In this document: positions 1-10,656 of the stretch, one piece after another
Numbering within the stretch: position 1 is the stretch's first letter
Layout: every line of letters starts with the position of its first letter
NCBI RefSeq assembly: GCF_014207855.1
Contig: NZ_JACHKZ010000037.1
Coordinates: 1 to 34,761, forward strand
Direction: 5' to 3'
From: Comamonas odontotermitis
Lineage (GTDB): Bacteria; Pseudomonadota; Gammaproteobacteria; Burkholderiales; Burkholderiaceae_C
DNA length: 34,761 nt
The notes under the pieces: generated by a model
Told to the model about the DNA's origin: nothing
What the model saw: only the letters and a program-made list of their open reading frames with translations
The model's database searches: none
Made by a program: the position numbers and the translations under genes

Positions 1-4
1 CAAA

Positions 5-46
5 CCTTGCGAACCGCGCTCTTTCGAGTCTGGCAGCTTCGCAAGG
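5..46. repeat. 9-bp perfect inverted repeat at the left edge
   Basis: CCTTGCGAA at 5-13 is exactly complementary to TTCGCAAGG at 38-46, with a 24-base loop that itself holds a small CTC/GAG stem. It lies downstream of the phosphoribosyltransferase gene and downstream of a candidate minus-strand promoter, so it may belong to the 5' leader of a gene beyond the window. There is no T-tract, so it is not a typical terminator. It does not fold as a tRNA that I can recognise. Confidence 0.4.
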
Positions 47-70
47 CGTTGTGCTGTCGATGGATCGTAT

Positions 71-100
71 TGTATAGGAGTTTTCCCAGGGTTTTGGCAA
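71..100 (-). promoter_or_regulatory. candidate promoter reading out of the left edge
   Basis: On the minus strand, TTGCCA (95-100) and TATACA (71-76, within TATACAAT) are spaced by 18 bases, which fits a sigma-70 promoter. AT-rich sequence (101-120) lies upstream like an UP element. It would transcribe a gene off the left side of the window. It is called by eye from consensus only. Confidence 0.35.
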
Positions 101-142
101 ATTTACAAAATTTCTACAAAACGCCAAGCCTCCCATCTTTCA

Positions 143-667
143 TCAGATCTTCCACTTCTCCATCAATTTCTCTGGGCGAAGTGAGTCATATCCCTCAAAG
201 GGTTGATGAATCCAAGGATTGGTAGCCAGGAACTCCACCGAGTAGTCCGGGGTGAACGTCGAGACGCCTTTGGTCCAGATCACGGCACTGCGCAGCTCGG
301 TGATCGGCTTGTAGTTGGTCTTGAGCATGTTGATCACAGCATTCAAGGTGTGACCAGAGTCTGCCAGATCATCCACCAGCAGTACGCGACCCGCGATTTC
401 GCCCTTGGGTGTGGTGATGAAGCGGGCAATGTCCAGGTGCCCTTGCATGGTGCCTGCTTCCGCACGGTACGAGCTGGTGGACATGATCGCCAGTGGCTTG
501 TCGAAAATACGGCTCAGAATATCGCCAGGGCGCATGCCTCCACGAGCCAGGCACAGAATCGTATCGAATTCCCAGCCAGACTGATGGATCTTGATGGCCA
601 ATTTTTCAATCAGTCCGTGGTATTCGTCATAGCTGACATACAGGTGCTTGCCGTCTTCAGTAAGCAT
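143..667 (-). CDS. phosphoribosyltransferase family protein (purine salvage type)
   Basis: This 174-residue protein has the type I phosphoribosyltransferase signature VLLVDDLADSGHTL (about residues 95-108), the PRPP-binding loop with two adjacent acidic residues. An ARGGMRPGD segment (about 41-49) forms the expected pyrophosphate loop. The family transfers phosphoribose from PRPP to a purine base such as xanthine, guanine or hypoxanthine in the cytoplasm. The exact base cannot be read from sequence. It follows purA by 31 bases on the same strand and has a good ribosome site (GAGGAA, 6 bases before the ATG), so it is probably cotranscribed with purA. That links salvage with AMP synthesis. Length is close to that of short Burkholderiales relatives. 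Confidence 0.9.
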   Translation of the reverse strand: MLTEDGKHLYVSYDEYHGLIEKLAIKIHQSGWEFDTILCLARGGMRPGDILSRIFDKPLAIMSTSSYRAEAGTMQGHLDIARFITTPKGEIAGRVLLVDDLADSGHTLNAVINMLKTNYKPITELRSAVIWTKGVSTFTPDYSVEFLATNPWIHQPFEGYDSLRPEKLMEKWKI

Positions 668-698
668 GGTTTTCCTCGTTCGATAAAGCGTTGCGCAA

Positions 699-3250
<2,552 letters not shown>

Positions 3251-3389
3251 GGGAAATTGGAGAGGCTGTTAAAAACGCAATTCTACAGGGATGCATAAAG
3301 ACGGAAGCAATAACCTGCCAGAACCACTGCGCCATTGCTGCATTTTTGCAGGCGCCAACTGCTTGCAATGCTATAAGGAGTGCAAATGA

Positions 3390-3421
3390 AAACGCCGCAC
3401 TGCAACTGCAATGCGGCGTTT
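3390..3421 (-). terminator. hairpin terminator after hflC
   Basis: Arms at 3390-3399 and 3412-3421 (AAACGCCGCA and its complement) form a perfect 10-bp stem with a 12-base loop. It starts 22 bases after the hflC stop codon. On the minus strand the stem is followed by TTCATTT, a modest T-rich tail. It separates the long upstream operon from hisZ-purA. Confidence 0.65.
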
Positions 3422-3443
3422 CAGTTTTTATAGCAATCAGTGC

Positions 3444-4331
3444 TTATTGCTTGGCCGTTGGCGAGCGATAGCTCTTGAAAAAGTCCGAAGAAGACGGATC
3501 CACCACAATGACATCCGATTTCTTGTTGAAACTGGACTTGTAGGCCTCAAGACTGCGATAGAACTGCGCAAACTGCGGGTCCTTGCCAAAGGCTTCTGCA
3601 TAGACTTTGGCCGCTTCCGCATCGCCCTGCCCCTTGAGTGCCTGCGCATCGCGGTAGGCATTGGCAATGGTCACCTCGCGTTGGCGATCCGCATCAGCAC
3701 GGATTTTTTCCCCAACAGCGCCGCCTGTCGAGCGCAATTCGTTGGCAACGCGCTTGCGCTCGGCTTCCATGCGGCTGTAGACCGATTCGGTGATCGCTTC
3801 AACATAGTCAACACGCGTGATGCGAACATCGACGATATCAATGCCCCAAGGCTTGCTGCCCTTGACCGCTTCGAGCACTTCCCGCTTGACATCAGCCATG
3901 GTTTGCTCACGCTTGGTCGAGATCAGCTCCTGAACCGTGCGACGGTTCACCTCTTCCTGGAAGGCATTGCGCACGACCCGGTTGAGCTGCATGGCGCCCG
4001 CTCCTTCGCTAGTACCTACATTGCGGATGTACTCTGATGGCTCGGTGATGCGCCAGCGCACGTACCAGTCGATCACCACTCGCTGCTTTTCCGCAGTCAG
4101 CATGGATTCGGTGTCGGTACTATCCAAGGTGAGCAAACGCTTGTCCAGATAGGTCACATTCTGCAGTGGTGGCGGCAGCTTGAAGTTGAGGCCCGGCTCA
4201 GTGATCACTTCCTTGATCTGGCCCATGGCGTACTTGATGCCGAATTGACGCTGGTCGACCACAAACACAGTGGAGCTGAGCAAGGCCAGCACCACCAAAA
4301 CGGTTGAAGCAAAAAATCCCATTCGATTCAC
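3444..4331 (-). CDS. hflC: HflC, protease modulator subunit
   Basis: The 295-residue protein has one N-terminal membrane segment (about residues 6-24, rich in Val, Leu and Ala) followed by a stomatin/prohibitin (SPFH/Band 7) domain and a helical region rich in Arg, Glu and Ala (about 165-240). HflC and HflK form a large cage at the inner membrane that surrounds the AAA protease FtsH and restricts access of substrates. The bulk of the protein faces the periplasm in the family. It starts 10 bases after hflK ends, so both are made from one message. A hairpin terminator lies just downstream. Length matches the family. Confidence 0.96.
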   Translation of the reverse strand: MNRMGFFASTVLVVLALLSSTVFVVDQRQFGIKYAMGQIKEVITEPGLNFKLPPPLQNVTYLDKRLLTLDSTDTESMLTAEKQRVVIDWYVRWRITEPSEYIRNVGTSEGAGAMQLNRVVRNAFQEEVNRRTVQELISTKREQTMADVKREVLEAVKGSKPWGIDIVDVRITRVDYVEAITESVYSRMEAERKRVANELRSTGGAVGEKIRADADRQREVTIANAYRDAQALKGQGDAEAAKVYAEAFGKDPQFAQFYRSLEAYKSSFNKKSDVIVVDPSSSDFFKSYRSPTAKQ

Positions 4332-4340
4332 AACTCACTC

Positions 4341-5663
4341 CTAGCGCGACTCGCGGTCACGGGTTCGGCTGGTGTCACGGGCGCGGGCGTCTGGAACAGA
4401 CGGCGCGGTCACCGGTGTACTGTTGGCAGGCGCCGTTGCTGACGCTGCAGGCGTCTCGCCGCCTGATGCATTACCACCTGTACTCTGGGTTTGCTGCATG
4501 ATCTTGTCGAGCGGCAAGTACAGCAGATTGGAGCCCTGCTTGGAATCCACCACCACCTTGGTCACATTGCTGTAGACATGCTGCATGGTCTCCAGGTACA
4601 GACGATCGCGCGTCACCGCCGGAGCCTTCTGGTATTCGGTGTAAATCGACGAGAAGCGCTGTGCATCACCCTGCGCCTGCGCGACGATACGCTCTTTATA
4701 TGCCGAGGCCTCTTCCATCAGGCGCGACGCAGTTCCCTTGGCTCGCGGCACCACATCGTTGGCATAGGCTTCTGCCTGGTTCTTGGTACGCTCACGCTCC
4801 TGCGCAGCCTTGAGCACATCGTCAAATGCCGCCTGCACCTGCTCCGGCGGACGCACACCACCTTGCTGCAGATTGACGCCAACCACCTCAACACCGATCT
4901 TGTAGCGATCCAGAATGGTCTGCATCAACTCGCGAACACGCGGCGCGATCTGGTCGCGCTCATCAGCGAGCGCGGCATCCATTTTCATCTTGCCAACGAC
5001 CTCACGCACCGCAGTCTCCGCGACCTGAATGACGGAATCTGCCGGGTTTTTGCTCTCAAACAGCCAGGCGCGTGCATCATTCAAGCGGTATTGCACCGCG
5101 AACTTGATTTCGACGATGTTCTCGTCCTCGGTCAGCATGGCCGACTCACGCAGGCCCGTGCTCTTAACGATGCTGTCGCGCCCAACGTCTGCAGATTTGA
5201 TCTGAGACACATAAACCAGCTCATGACGCTGAATGGGATACGGCAGACGCCAGTTGATACCGGCATTCACCGTCTTGTGGAATTTACCGAACTGGGTAAT
5301 GACGGCCTGCTGGCCTTCCTGCACGATGAAAAAACCCGTGCCCAACCAGATCAGTACGGCAACACCTGCGATCAGGCCAACACCGACACCAGCACCTTTG
5401 AATTCGGGTTGAGGGCCGCCTGCATTACGGCCCGCACCACCATTGCCTTTGCCCCCGAAGAGACCGCCGAGCTTCTTGTTCAGGTCCTGCCACAGCTCGT
5501 CCAGATCAGGAGCGCCTCCGCTGCCAGGACGCTGGGGTGGGCGATTGTTGTTCTCAGGAGGTGTGTATGGCGGGCGCGCGGGCGGCGGCTCCTGGCCGCC
5601 GTTTCCGCTTGCGCCATTGCCATCATCTCCGCGCCCCCAGCGCGGGTCGTTCAGATTGAACAT
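4341..5663 (-). CDS. hflK: HflK, FtsH protease modulator
   Basis: HflK partners HflC in the inner-membrane SPFH complex that modulates FtsH. After the start come NDPRWGRG and a long Gly, Pro, Asn and Gln-rich flexible region (about residues 10-85), one membrane segment (about 95-115), then the Band 7 domain and a long helical region. The C-terminal tail is rich in Ala, Thr and Pro. The frame stays open to an ATG at 5720 that would add 19 residues. I prefer the ATG at 5663 because the family usually begins just before NDPRWGRG. Neither start has a strong ribosome site, so the longer form is not excluded. hflX lies upstream and hflC 10 bases downstream on the same strand. Confidence 0.95.
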   Translation of the reverse strand: MFNLNDPRWGRGDDGNGASGNGGQEPPPARPPYTPPENNNRPPQRPGSGGAPDLDELWQDLNKKLGGLFGGKGNGGAGRNAGGPQPEFKGAGVGVGLIAGVAVLIWLGTGFFIVQEGQQAVITQFGKFHKTVNAGINWRLPYPIQRHELVYVSQIKSADVGRDSIVKSTGLRESAMLTEDENIVEIKFAVQYRLNDARAWLFESKNPADSVIQVAETAVREVVGKMKMDAALADERDQIAPRVRELMQTILDRYKIGVEVVGVNLQQGGVRPPEQVQAAFDDVLKAAQERERTKNQAEAYANDVVPRAKGTASRLMEEASAYKERIVAQAQGDAQRFSSIYTEYQKAPAVTRDRLYLETMQHVYSNVTKVVVDSKQGSNLLYLPLDKIMQQTQSTGGNASGGETPAASATAPANSTPVTAPSVPDARARDTSRTRDRESR

Positions 5664-5778
5664 TCCGCGTATGCCTTGCGGCAGCAAAGCCAGGCGCGGA
5701 AAGCGTGAATGAAATTTCATTAGCGATGTCTCTATGAATCAGCGTTACAAAGCGCTTGCAGACAGCCATTGTGGCAGT

Positions 5779-7017
5779 CTAGTGGGCATTTCCCAATAAT
5801 TCGTCGTCAGCGTCTGGGGCTATCTCGTCAGCATCACGCGCCTCCAGGGCTGCCCGATGGGCAAGCACTGCCTCGGCAAGGTGGGCGCGAACGACATCCA
5901 GACCTGCCCCTTTGGCAGCACTGACAAAGAATCGGGGCACCTGCACACCATCCAGTTCGTAGCTGTCGGCAAGCACTGTCGGCCGCTGGACTGGGTCCAT
6001 TGCATCCAGTTTATTGAAGATCAATACCTGCGGCACATCCTCTGCCCCAATTTCCCGGAGAACCTTTTGGACTTGTTGTATTTGTTCCGGGTGGGCAGGG
6101 TTCGAAGCATCGACCACATGGAGCAGCAGATCTGCATCAACTGCTTCTTGCAGCGTTGCCTCAAAAGCATTGACCAAGCCATGCGGCAGGTCACGAATAA
6201 AGCCAACCGTATCCGAGATCGACACCGATTTCTGGGCCGATTCCAGGTACATCTGGCGGGTGGTGGTATCCAGCGTGGCAAACAACTGGTCCGCGGCATA
6301 AGCACGCGCCTTGACCACTGCATTGAAGAAAGTGGACTTGCCCGCATTGGTGTATCCGACCAACGACACATTGAACGTGTCATTGCGCTCACGCTGGCGA
6401 CGCTGCGTGGCTCGCTGTTTCTTGACCTTGCTCAATCGCTCTTTGGTCCGTTTGATCGCGTCATTGATCATCCGGCGATCGAGCTCGATCTGCGTTTCAC
6501 CGGGACCACCGCGCGTACCAATGCCACCGCGCTGGCGTTCCAAGTGCGACCAGCGGCGCACCAGCCGTGTGCTGAGGTACTGCAGCTTGGCAAGCTCCAC
6601 CTGCAACTTGCCTTCGTGGCTGCGGGCCCGCTGGGCGAAGATCTCCAGGATCAGCAAGGTGCGGTCATTGACCGGCATTTGCAGACTGCGTTCCAGATTG
6701 CGCTGCTGGGCAGGGCTTAGCGCCTGATCGAATAGCACTTCCTTGGCGCCATAGGTTTGCGCCACCATGCGGATTTCATCGGCCTTGCCACTGCCTACAA
6801 ACAATGCCGCATCGGGCACCTTGCGCTTGCAGGTGAGACGCGCCACCGGGTCGAGGCCCGCGGTTTGCGCAAGCAAGCCCAGCTCTTCCAGTTCGGAATC
6901 GAAGTGCGGAAAACCAAAATCCACCCCGACCAGCATGACCGGGGTGGATTTTTTGTCGTTATTGATTTGGTGATTACTCAATGATGTAGAGCTCTCGCCC
7001 GCGCCAGACACGGGCAT
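5779..7017 (-). CDS. hflX: GTPase HflX, ribosome-associated
   Basis: HflX is a GTPase that splits stalled or heat-damaged ribosomes. The sequence has the N-terminal HflX domain (LFVGSGKADEI, then LFDQALSPAQQRNLE), the glycine-rich GIGTRGGPGETQIELDRR linker region, and the GTPase domain with G1 GYTNAGKST and DTVGFIRDLP as G3. A C-terminal acidic tail follows. The longest frame runs into hfq; the ATG at 7017 lies 16 bases after the hfq stop and gives 412 residues. A second ATG at 6936, directly before LVGVDFG, gives 385 residues and sits in the loop of a perfect 13-bp hairpin. Residues between the two ATGs are Ser, Asn and Thr-rich and look unconserved, so the true start is uncertain. It is cotranscribed with hfq and hflKC by position. 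Confidence 0.93.
   Translation of the reverse strand: MPVSGAGESSTSLSNHQINNDKKSTPVMLVGVDFGFPHFDSELEELGLLAQTAGLDPVARLTCKRKVPDAALFVGSGKADEIRMVAQTYGAKEVLFDQALSPAQQRNLERSLQMPVNDRTLLILEIFAQRARSHEGKLQVELAKLQYLSTRLVRRWSHLERQRGGIGTRGGPGETQIELDRRMINDAIKRTKERLSKVKKQRATQRRQRERNDTFNVSLVGYTNAGKSTFFNAVVKARAYAADQLFATLDTTTRQMYLESAQKSVSISDTVGFIRDLPHGLVNAFEATLQEAVDADLLLHVVDASNPAHPEQIQQVQKVLREIGAEDVPQVLIFNKLDAMDPVQRPTVLADSYELDGVQVPRFFVSAAKGAGLDVVRAHLAEAVLAHRAALEARDADEIAPDADDELLGNAH
6916..6952 (-). promoter_or_regulatory. perfect 13-bp hairpin at the hflX start region
   Basis: Bases 6916-6928 are exactly complementary to 6940-6952, with an 11-base loop. On the minus strand the loop contains ATG CTG, the alternative hflX start codon at 6936. 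The stem (ending CGGGGTGGATTTT) is followed by GGTTTT, so it also resembles an intrinsic terminator placed after hfq. It may reduce hflX expression relative to hfq or control its initiation. The structure is directly visible; the function is inferred. Confidence 0.55.
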
Positions 7018-7033
7018 ATTGCTATCAAAAGCG

Positions 7034-7285
7034 TTAAGCTGCAGCGTCGTTGTCCTGCGATTCGGATGCCGAGAAGTTAACGGCGCGACCGGGGACAATG
7101 GTGGAGATGGCGTGCTTGTACACCATCTGGGTCACCGTGTTGCGCAGCAGCACAACGTACTGGTCAAAGGATTCGATCTGGCCCTGGAGCTTGATACCGT
7201 TGACCAAATAAATGGAAACGGGAACATGCTCACGGCGCAGAGCGTTGAGGAAGGGATCTTGCAGAAGTTGGCCTTTGTTGCTCAC
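7034..7285 (-). CDS. hfq: RNA chaperone Hfq
   Basis: This 83-residue protein is a full Hfq. Sm1 covers [22 protein letters not shown] through [12 protein letters not shown] (about residues 9-47), and Sm2 holds the YKHAIST motif (about 56-62), with KHA in the usual place. Hfq forms a hexamer that binds small RNAs and mRNAs and pairs them in the cytoplasm. The short C-terminal tail is acidic and Ser/Ala-rich, as is usual in betaproteobacteria. It sits between der and hflX, the standard neighbourhood. A 128-base gap upstream holds a candidate promoter, so hfq can probably be transcribed separately from der. Confidence 0.98.
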   Translation of the reverse strand: MSNKGQLLQDPFLNALRREHVPVSIYLVNGIKLQGQIESFDQYVVLLRNTVTQMVYKHAISTIVPGRAVNFSASESQDNDAAA

Positions 7286-7313
7286 GATATTCTCCGTGTT
7301 CAGACAATGTTGT

Positions 7314-7342
7314 TGTAAAACGCCACCTTACCACAGTGGCAA
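7314..7342 (-). promoter_or_regulatory. candidate hfq promoter
   Basis: On the minus strand, TTGCCA (7337-7342) and TTTACA (7314-7319) are 17 bases apart, about 28 bases before the hfq ATG. The -35 is a fair match and the -10 a weak one. It lies in the only sizeable gap between der and hflX. Identified by eye only. Confidence 0.35.
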
Positions 7343-7413
7343 CGTAACTGATTGATAAAAGGCTTTTTCGTGCAATGAGCCGGTTAAGCCCGCCCCATCT
7401 CACTTTTTCGCTA

Positions 7414-8754
7414 TCAATCTTTATCAGCGTAAGGGTTATGTGAGGTCTTGAATTCAATCCGCAAGGGGGTACCCACCAAATTAAATTCCTTGCGGAAACG
7501 TCCTTCGAGAAAACGCTTGTAGGCATCGGTCACATGCTCCAGCGAATTGCCATGGATCACGATCACAGGCGGGTTCATGCCACCTTGGTGTGCATAACGC
7601 AGCTTGGGACGATAAGGCCCCACTTTCTTGGGTGTCTGGAACTGCACGGATTCGAGCAGCAGGCGCGTGAGCACAGGCGTTGGCATCTTGCAGGTGGCAG
7701 CCTTGTGCGCCTGGATCAATGAAGTCCACAGCGGCCCCAGGCCCTGGCGCTTTTTGGCAGAGATGAAGTGCATGGGAGCAAACTTCATGAACGACAAGCG
7801 CATTTCAATCGAACGCTCAAGCATCTGGCGCCCATAGTCGTCCAAGGCGTCCCACTTGTTGACGGCCAGCACCACCGCACGGCCGCTTTCAAGAATATAG
7901 CCAGCAATGTGCGCATCCTGATCCGTGACGCCTTGCGTGGCATCCAACAGCAGCAGCACTACATTGGCACCCTCAATAGCCTGCAGCGTCTTGACGACGG
8001 AAAATTTCTCGATGGCCTCGAATACCCTGCCCTTGCGGCGCAAACCGGCGGTGTCGATCAGCTCAAACTGCTGTCCGTTTTTCTCGAACGGTACCGAGAT
8101 GGCATCTCGCGTCGTTCCCGCCATGTCAAACGCAACCAGCCGCTCTTCACCCAACCAGGTGTTGATCAAGGTTGACTTGCCTACATTGGGACGGCCAGCA
8201 ACAGCCAGGCGAATGGGTTGCGGGCCATCTGCCTCGCCTGCATCTTCTTCCTCGTCCAGCCACTGCACCTTGTCGAGCGCCATGTCGATCAGGCTGCGGA
8301 TGCCCTGCCCGTGCGCTGCAGAGACGGGATAGACCTCACCAAGCCCCAACTCATAGAACTCGGACAGCTGTGAGCCGTCTTTCATGCCCTCGGCCTTGTT
8401 GCCCACCAACAGAGCTGGTTTCCCCAGGCGGCGCAGATAGCCTGCAATTTCATGGTCCTGTGCAGACAGCCCCAGGCGTACATCCACCACAAACACCACC
8501 ACATCCGCCTCAGCCACAGCCTGGCGGGTCTGCTTGGCCATCTCCTTGAAGATGCCGCTCGACGCATCGGGCTCAAAGCCACCCGTATCGATCACGATAT
8601 ATTCGCGCTTGCCCTGCCGGCCCTGGCCGTAGTGGCGATCACGGGTCAAACCGGCGAAGTCGGCCACGATGGCGTCACGCGACTTCGTCATCCGGTTGAA
8701 CAAGGTGGATTTGCCCACATTGGGACGCCCCACCAAAGCAATAACTGGCTTCAT
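7414..8754 (-). CDS. der: ribosome biogenesis GTPase Der (EngA)
   Basis: Der is an essential tandem GTPase that helps assemble the 50S subunit. Two GTPase domains are plain: [14 protein letters not shown] at residues 8-21 and [14 protein letters not shown] near residue 187. [10 protein letters not shown] is the second switch II region, and NKWD is the second G4 motif. The KH-like C-terminal domain (about 355-446) follows. Its 446 residues match the family. It starts 24 bases after the bamB stop, with AGGA just before the ATG. The bamB-der pairing is typical of beta- and gammaproteobacteria. Its stop codon lies in a GCTATCAAT element that recurs in other gaps of this operon. Confidence 0.97.
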   Translation of the reverse strand: MKPVIALVGRPNVGKSTLFNRMTKSRDAIVADFAGLTRDRHYGQGRQGKREYIVIDTGGFEPDASSGIFKEMAKQTRQAVAEADVVVFVVDVRLGLSAQDHEIAGYLRRLGKPALLVGNKAEGMKDGSQLSEFYELGLGEVYPVSAAHGQGIRSLIDMALDKVQWLDEEEDAGEADGPQPIRLAVAGRPNVGKSTLINTWLGEERLVAFDMAGTTRDAISVPFEKNGQQFELIDTAGLRRKGRVFEAIEKFSVVKTLQAIEGANVVLLLLDATQGVTDQDAHIAGYILESGRAVVLAVNKWDALDDYGRQMLERSIEMRLSFMKFAPMHFISAKKRQGLGPLWTSLIQAHKAATCKMPTPVLTRLLLESVQFQTPKKVGPYRPKLRYAHQGGMNPPVIVIHGNSLEHVTDAYKRFLEGRFRKEFNLVGTPLRIEFKTSHNPYADKD

Positions 8755-8778
8755 TCCTGACTACTTTTTCTTTTTCTC

Positions 8779-9942
8779 TCAATCGGGCTGAAAGCCGTAC
8801 ACCGCGCCGTCGTTGGTCTGCACCACCATGGTGTTCCCTGCGATGACCGGCGCGACAGAGATGCCCGAGTTGTTGGTTGCAAAACGGTTCAAGGGCGAAC
8901 CATCCTTTTTGGACAGCATGTGCACCACACCATTGCCGTCGCCAAAGATCACTGACCTGCCCAGCACCAGCGGCTGGCTCAGCTTGCGGTACTTGAGGCG
9001 ACTGCTTGTCCAGGCCACACTGCCACCATCACGTGCCCATGCAGTAATGACACCATTGCCGTCGGCACCAGCCACCACTTCGTCGTCGCCCGAGATTCCA
9101 TTGAGGCCATCTGCCCGCACAGTCCAGCGCAGTTGCGCCGTATCGGCATCGATACAACCCACGGCCATCTGGTAGGCGCGGGTGCACAGCACCGAACCCA
9201 CGCGCGATACACCACCCACAAGCTCTACGAGACGCTCCACATCATTGGTTCCGCGGGGGCTGGCAATGGGCACTTCCCAGCGCAGCGAGCCGTTGTTGGG
9301 GTCAATCCCCACGAAACGCCCTGACACCCCGGTGACCAAAGTGTCCTTGTACGCCATCAGTACGCCACTTTGGCGCAGCACCAGCGATTCCCCGGTCTTG
9401 GATTGGCTCCACAGCGGATTGCCGGTTGCCGCATCATAGGCACTGACGGAGCGATCCGCGCTTTGCACAAAGACGCGGGCGCCAGCCACCAAAGGTGCCG
9501 TATAGGCGCGGTTGGCCAGGCGCTTGCGCCATTGCTCCTTGCCTTGTGACAGTACGACTAGATCACCCCCTTCGGTGACCACGGCAGCCCACTTGCCGTC
9601 ACTACCGACACCGGCCGAGAGCTTTTGGCCTACGTTGGCACGCCACAGTTCAGCGCCGGTATCTGCGTTCACCGCCACCAACTGGCCATCGGCAGACCCC
9701 ATGGTCACCACATTGCCACTCACGTTCATGACCAAGGTGGGATTGGCCTTGCCAATGCGCTGCGTCCATGTTTGCTTGACACCAATCAAGGCAACATTGG
9801 GTTCGAGCTCAACAGGCTTGCGCTTGTCGGACGAGAACAGCGAGCAGCCCGCGACAGCCAGAGCCACAGCGGACAAAGTCAAGACTCTGGCTGCAGAAGC
9901 TGCTGCAGCAAATGATGGTAGTGCTTGGTGTTTCATGCTCAT
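8779..9942 (-). CDS. bamB: outer membrane assembly lipoprotein BamB
   Basis: BamB is the beta-propeller lipoprotein of the BAM machine that inserts outer-membrane proteins. The 387-residue product has a lipoprotein signal (hydrophobic residues about 18-31, lipobox AVAGC with the lipidated Cys at 33). A run of PQQ-like propeller repeats follows, visible as recurring DADTG-, DAATG- and DPNNG-like turns, each followed by LRW, LW or a similar aromatic. The frame could begin at a GTG 6 bases upstream. The ATG at 9942 is better because AAGG lies 8 bases before it. It follows yfgM closely and precedes der, an arrangement seen across proteobacteria. It acts at the inner face of the outer membrane. 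Confidence 0.95.
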   Translation of the reverse strand: MSMKHQALPSFAAAASAARVLTLSAVALAVAGCSLFSSDKRKPVELEPNVALIGVKQTWTQRIGKANPTLVMNVSGNVVTMGSADGQLVAVNADTGAELWRANVGQKLSAGVGSDGKWAAVVTEGGDLVVLSQGKEQWRKRLANRAYTAPLVAGARVFVQSADRSVSAYDAATGNPLWSQSKTGESLVLRQSGVLMAYKDTLVTGVSGRFVGIDPNNGSLRWEVPIASPRGTNDVERLVELVGGVSRVGSVLCTRAYQMAVGCIDADTAQLRWTVRADGLNGISGDDEVVAGADGNGVITAWARDGGSVAWTSSRLKYRKLSQPLVLGRSVIFGDGNGVVHMLSKKDGSPLNRFATNNSGISVAPVIAGNTMVVQTNDGAVYGFQPD

Positions 9943-9964
9943 GCGCACAGCCTTTTGCTATCGA

Positions 9965-10609
9965 TTACTTCACATCCTCGCCCAGCGCATTGAGCTTGAC
10001 GGAAATGACATTGCGGTATTCCACACCAGGAGCGGTCTTCTGGTAGGCCGTGCGATACGCTTCGATTGCCTTGGCCTTGTCGCCCTTGGCAAGGTAGATG
10101 TCACCCTGGTGATCCGCCACCACAGCGTCAAACTCCGTTGGCATCTTGGCGTCCAGTTGCTTGAGTGCCTCGTCATAAGACTGGCTGCCCAGCAGTACTG
10201 CCGCCAGGCGGATGCGCGCCGTCGCCTTCAAGCCATCGTCCGAAGCATTGTCAGCCACCCAGGTGAGCGCAGCCTTGGCATCGTCCATTTGGCCCTTGTC
10301 GCTGGCAGCCTTGGCCACCAGCAATCCCGCATGCGCCGCCTGCAAGGTGCCGCCATAGTTGCTGCGCAGATCGCCAAAAGCCTGGTCGATGCGAGCCTTG
10401 TCGCCCGAATTGACTGCAGCCTCCACGGCCGACCCCAGTGCGCTCGCCTGCATGCCCTGGCGATTCTGCCAGTACTGGTAACCATTCCAGGCGGCAAATC
10501 CGCCCAGCACGATGACCAGCACCGTGGTGATCAGCGTGCCCCACTTGTTCCAAAAGTGCTTGATCTGGTCAAGCTGTTCCTGTTCTTCCAAGTCCAAATG
10601 CGTTGCCAT
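9965..10609 (-). CDS. yfgM: YfgM-like tetratricopeptide membrane protein
   Basis: This 214-residue protein has a short acidic cytoplasmic N-terminus (DLEEQEQLDQ), one membrane helix (about residues 24-45), and an Ala-rich helical domain with TPR-like repeats (for example the segment GDIYLAKGDKAKAIEAYRTA near the C-terminus). In E. coli the relative YfgM associates with the SecYEG translocon and the periplasmic chaperone PpiD. Here, as there, it lies between hisS and bamB, so a role in secretory protein traffic is likely by homology. The topology (N-in, TPR domain periplasmic) is inferred from the positive-outside/charge pattern. It starts 47 bases after hisS. Confidence 0.9.
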   Translation of the reverse strand: MATHLDLEEQEQLDQIKHFWNKWGTLITTVLVIVLGGFAAWNGYQYWQNRQGMQASALGSAVEAAVNSGDKARIDQAFGDLRSNYGGTLQAAHAGLLVAKAASDKGQMDDAKAALTWVADNASDDGLKATARIRLAAVLLGSQSYDEALKQLDAKMPTEFDAVVADHQGDIYLAKGDKAKAIEAYRTAYQKTAPGVEYRNVISVKLNALGEDVK

Positions 10610-10656
10610 AGTTGTTCTAGTTCAGGGTTGCGAAAATTGTTTTGAATGAAACGGCC

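Noticed and set aside
5..46. possible tRNA at the left edge
   Set aside because: The 9-bp arms are too close together, and no T-loop GTTCGA in the proper place or anticodon arm can be fitted.
3251..3390. expected small DUF2065-like gene between hflC and hisZ
   Set aside because: I looked because such a gene often sits here in related genomes. Only a 24-codon minus-strand frame is present, with no membrane helix, so it is absent from this gap.
4491..5708. 405-codon plus-strand open frame opposite hflK
   Set aside because: It is antisense to hflK and its protein looks like a random translation, rich in His, Leu and Arg. Long antisense frames are expected in GC-rich coding DNA.
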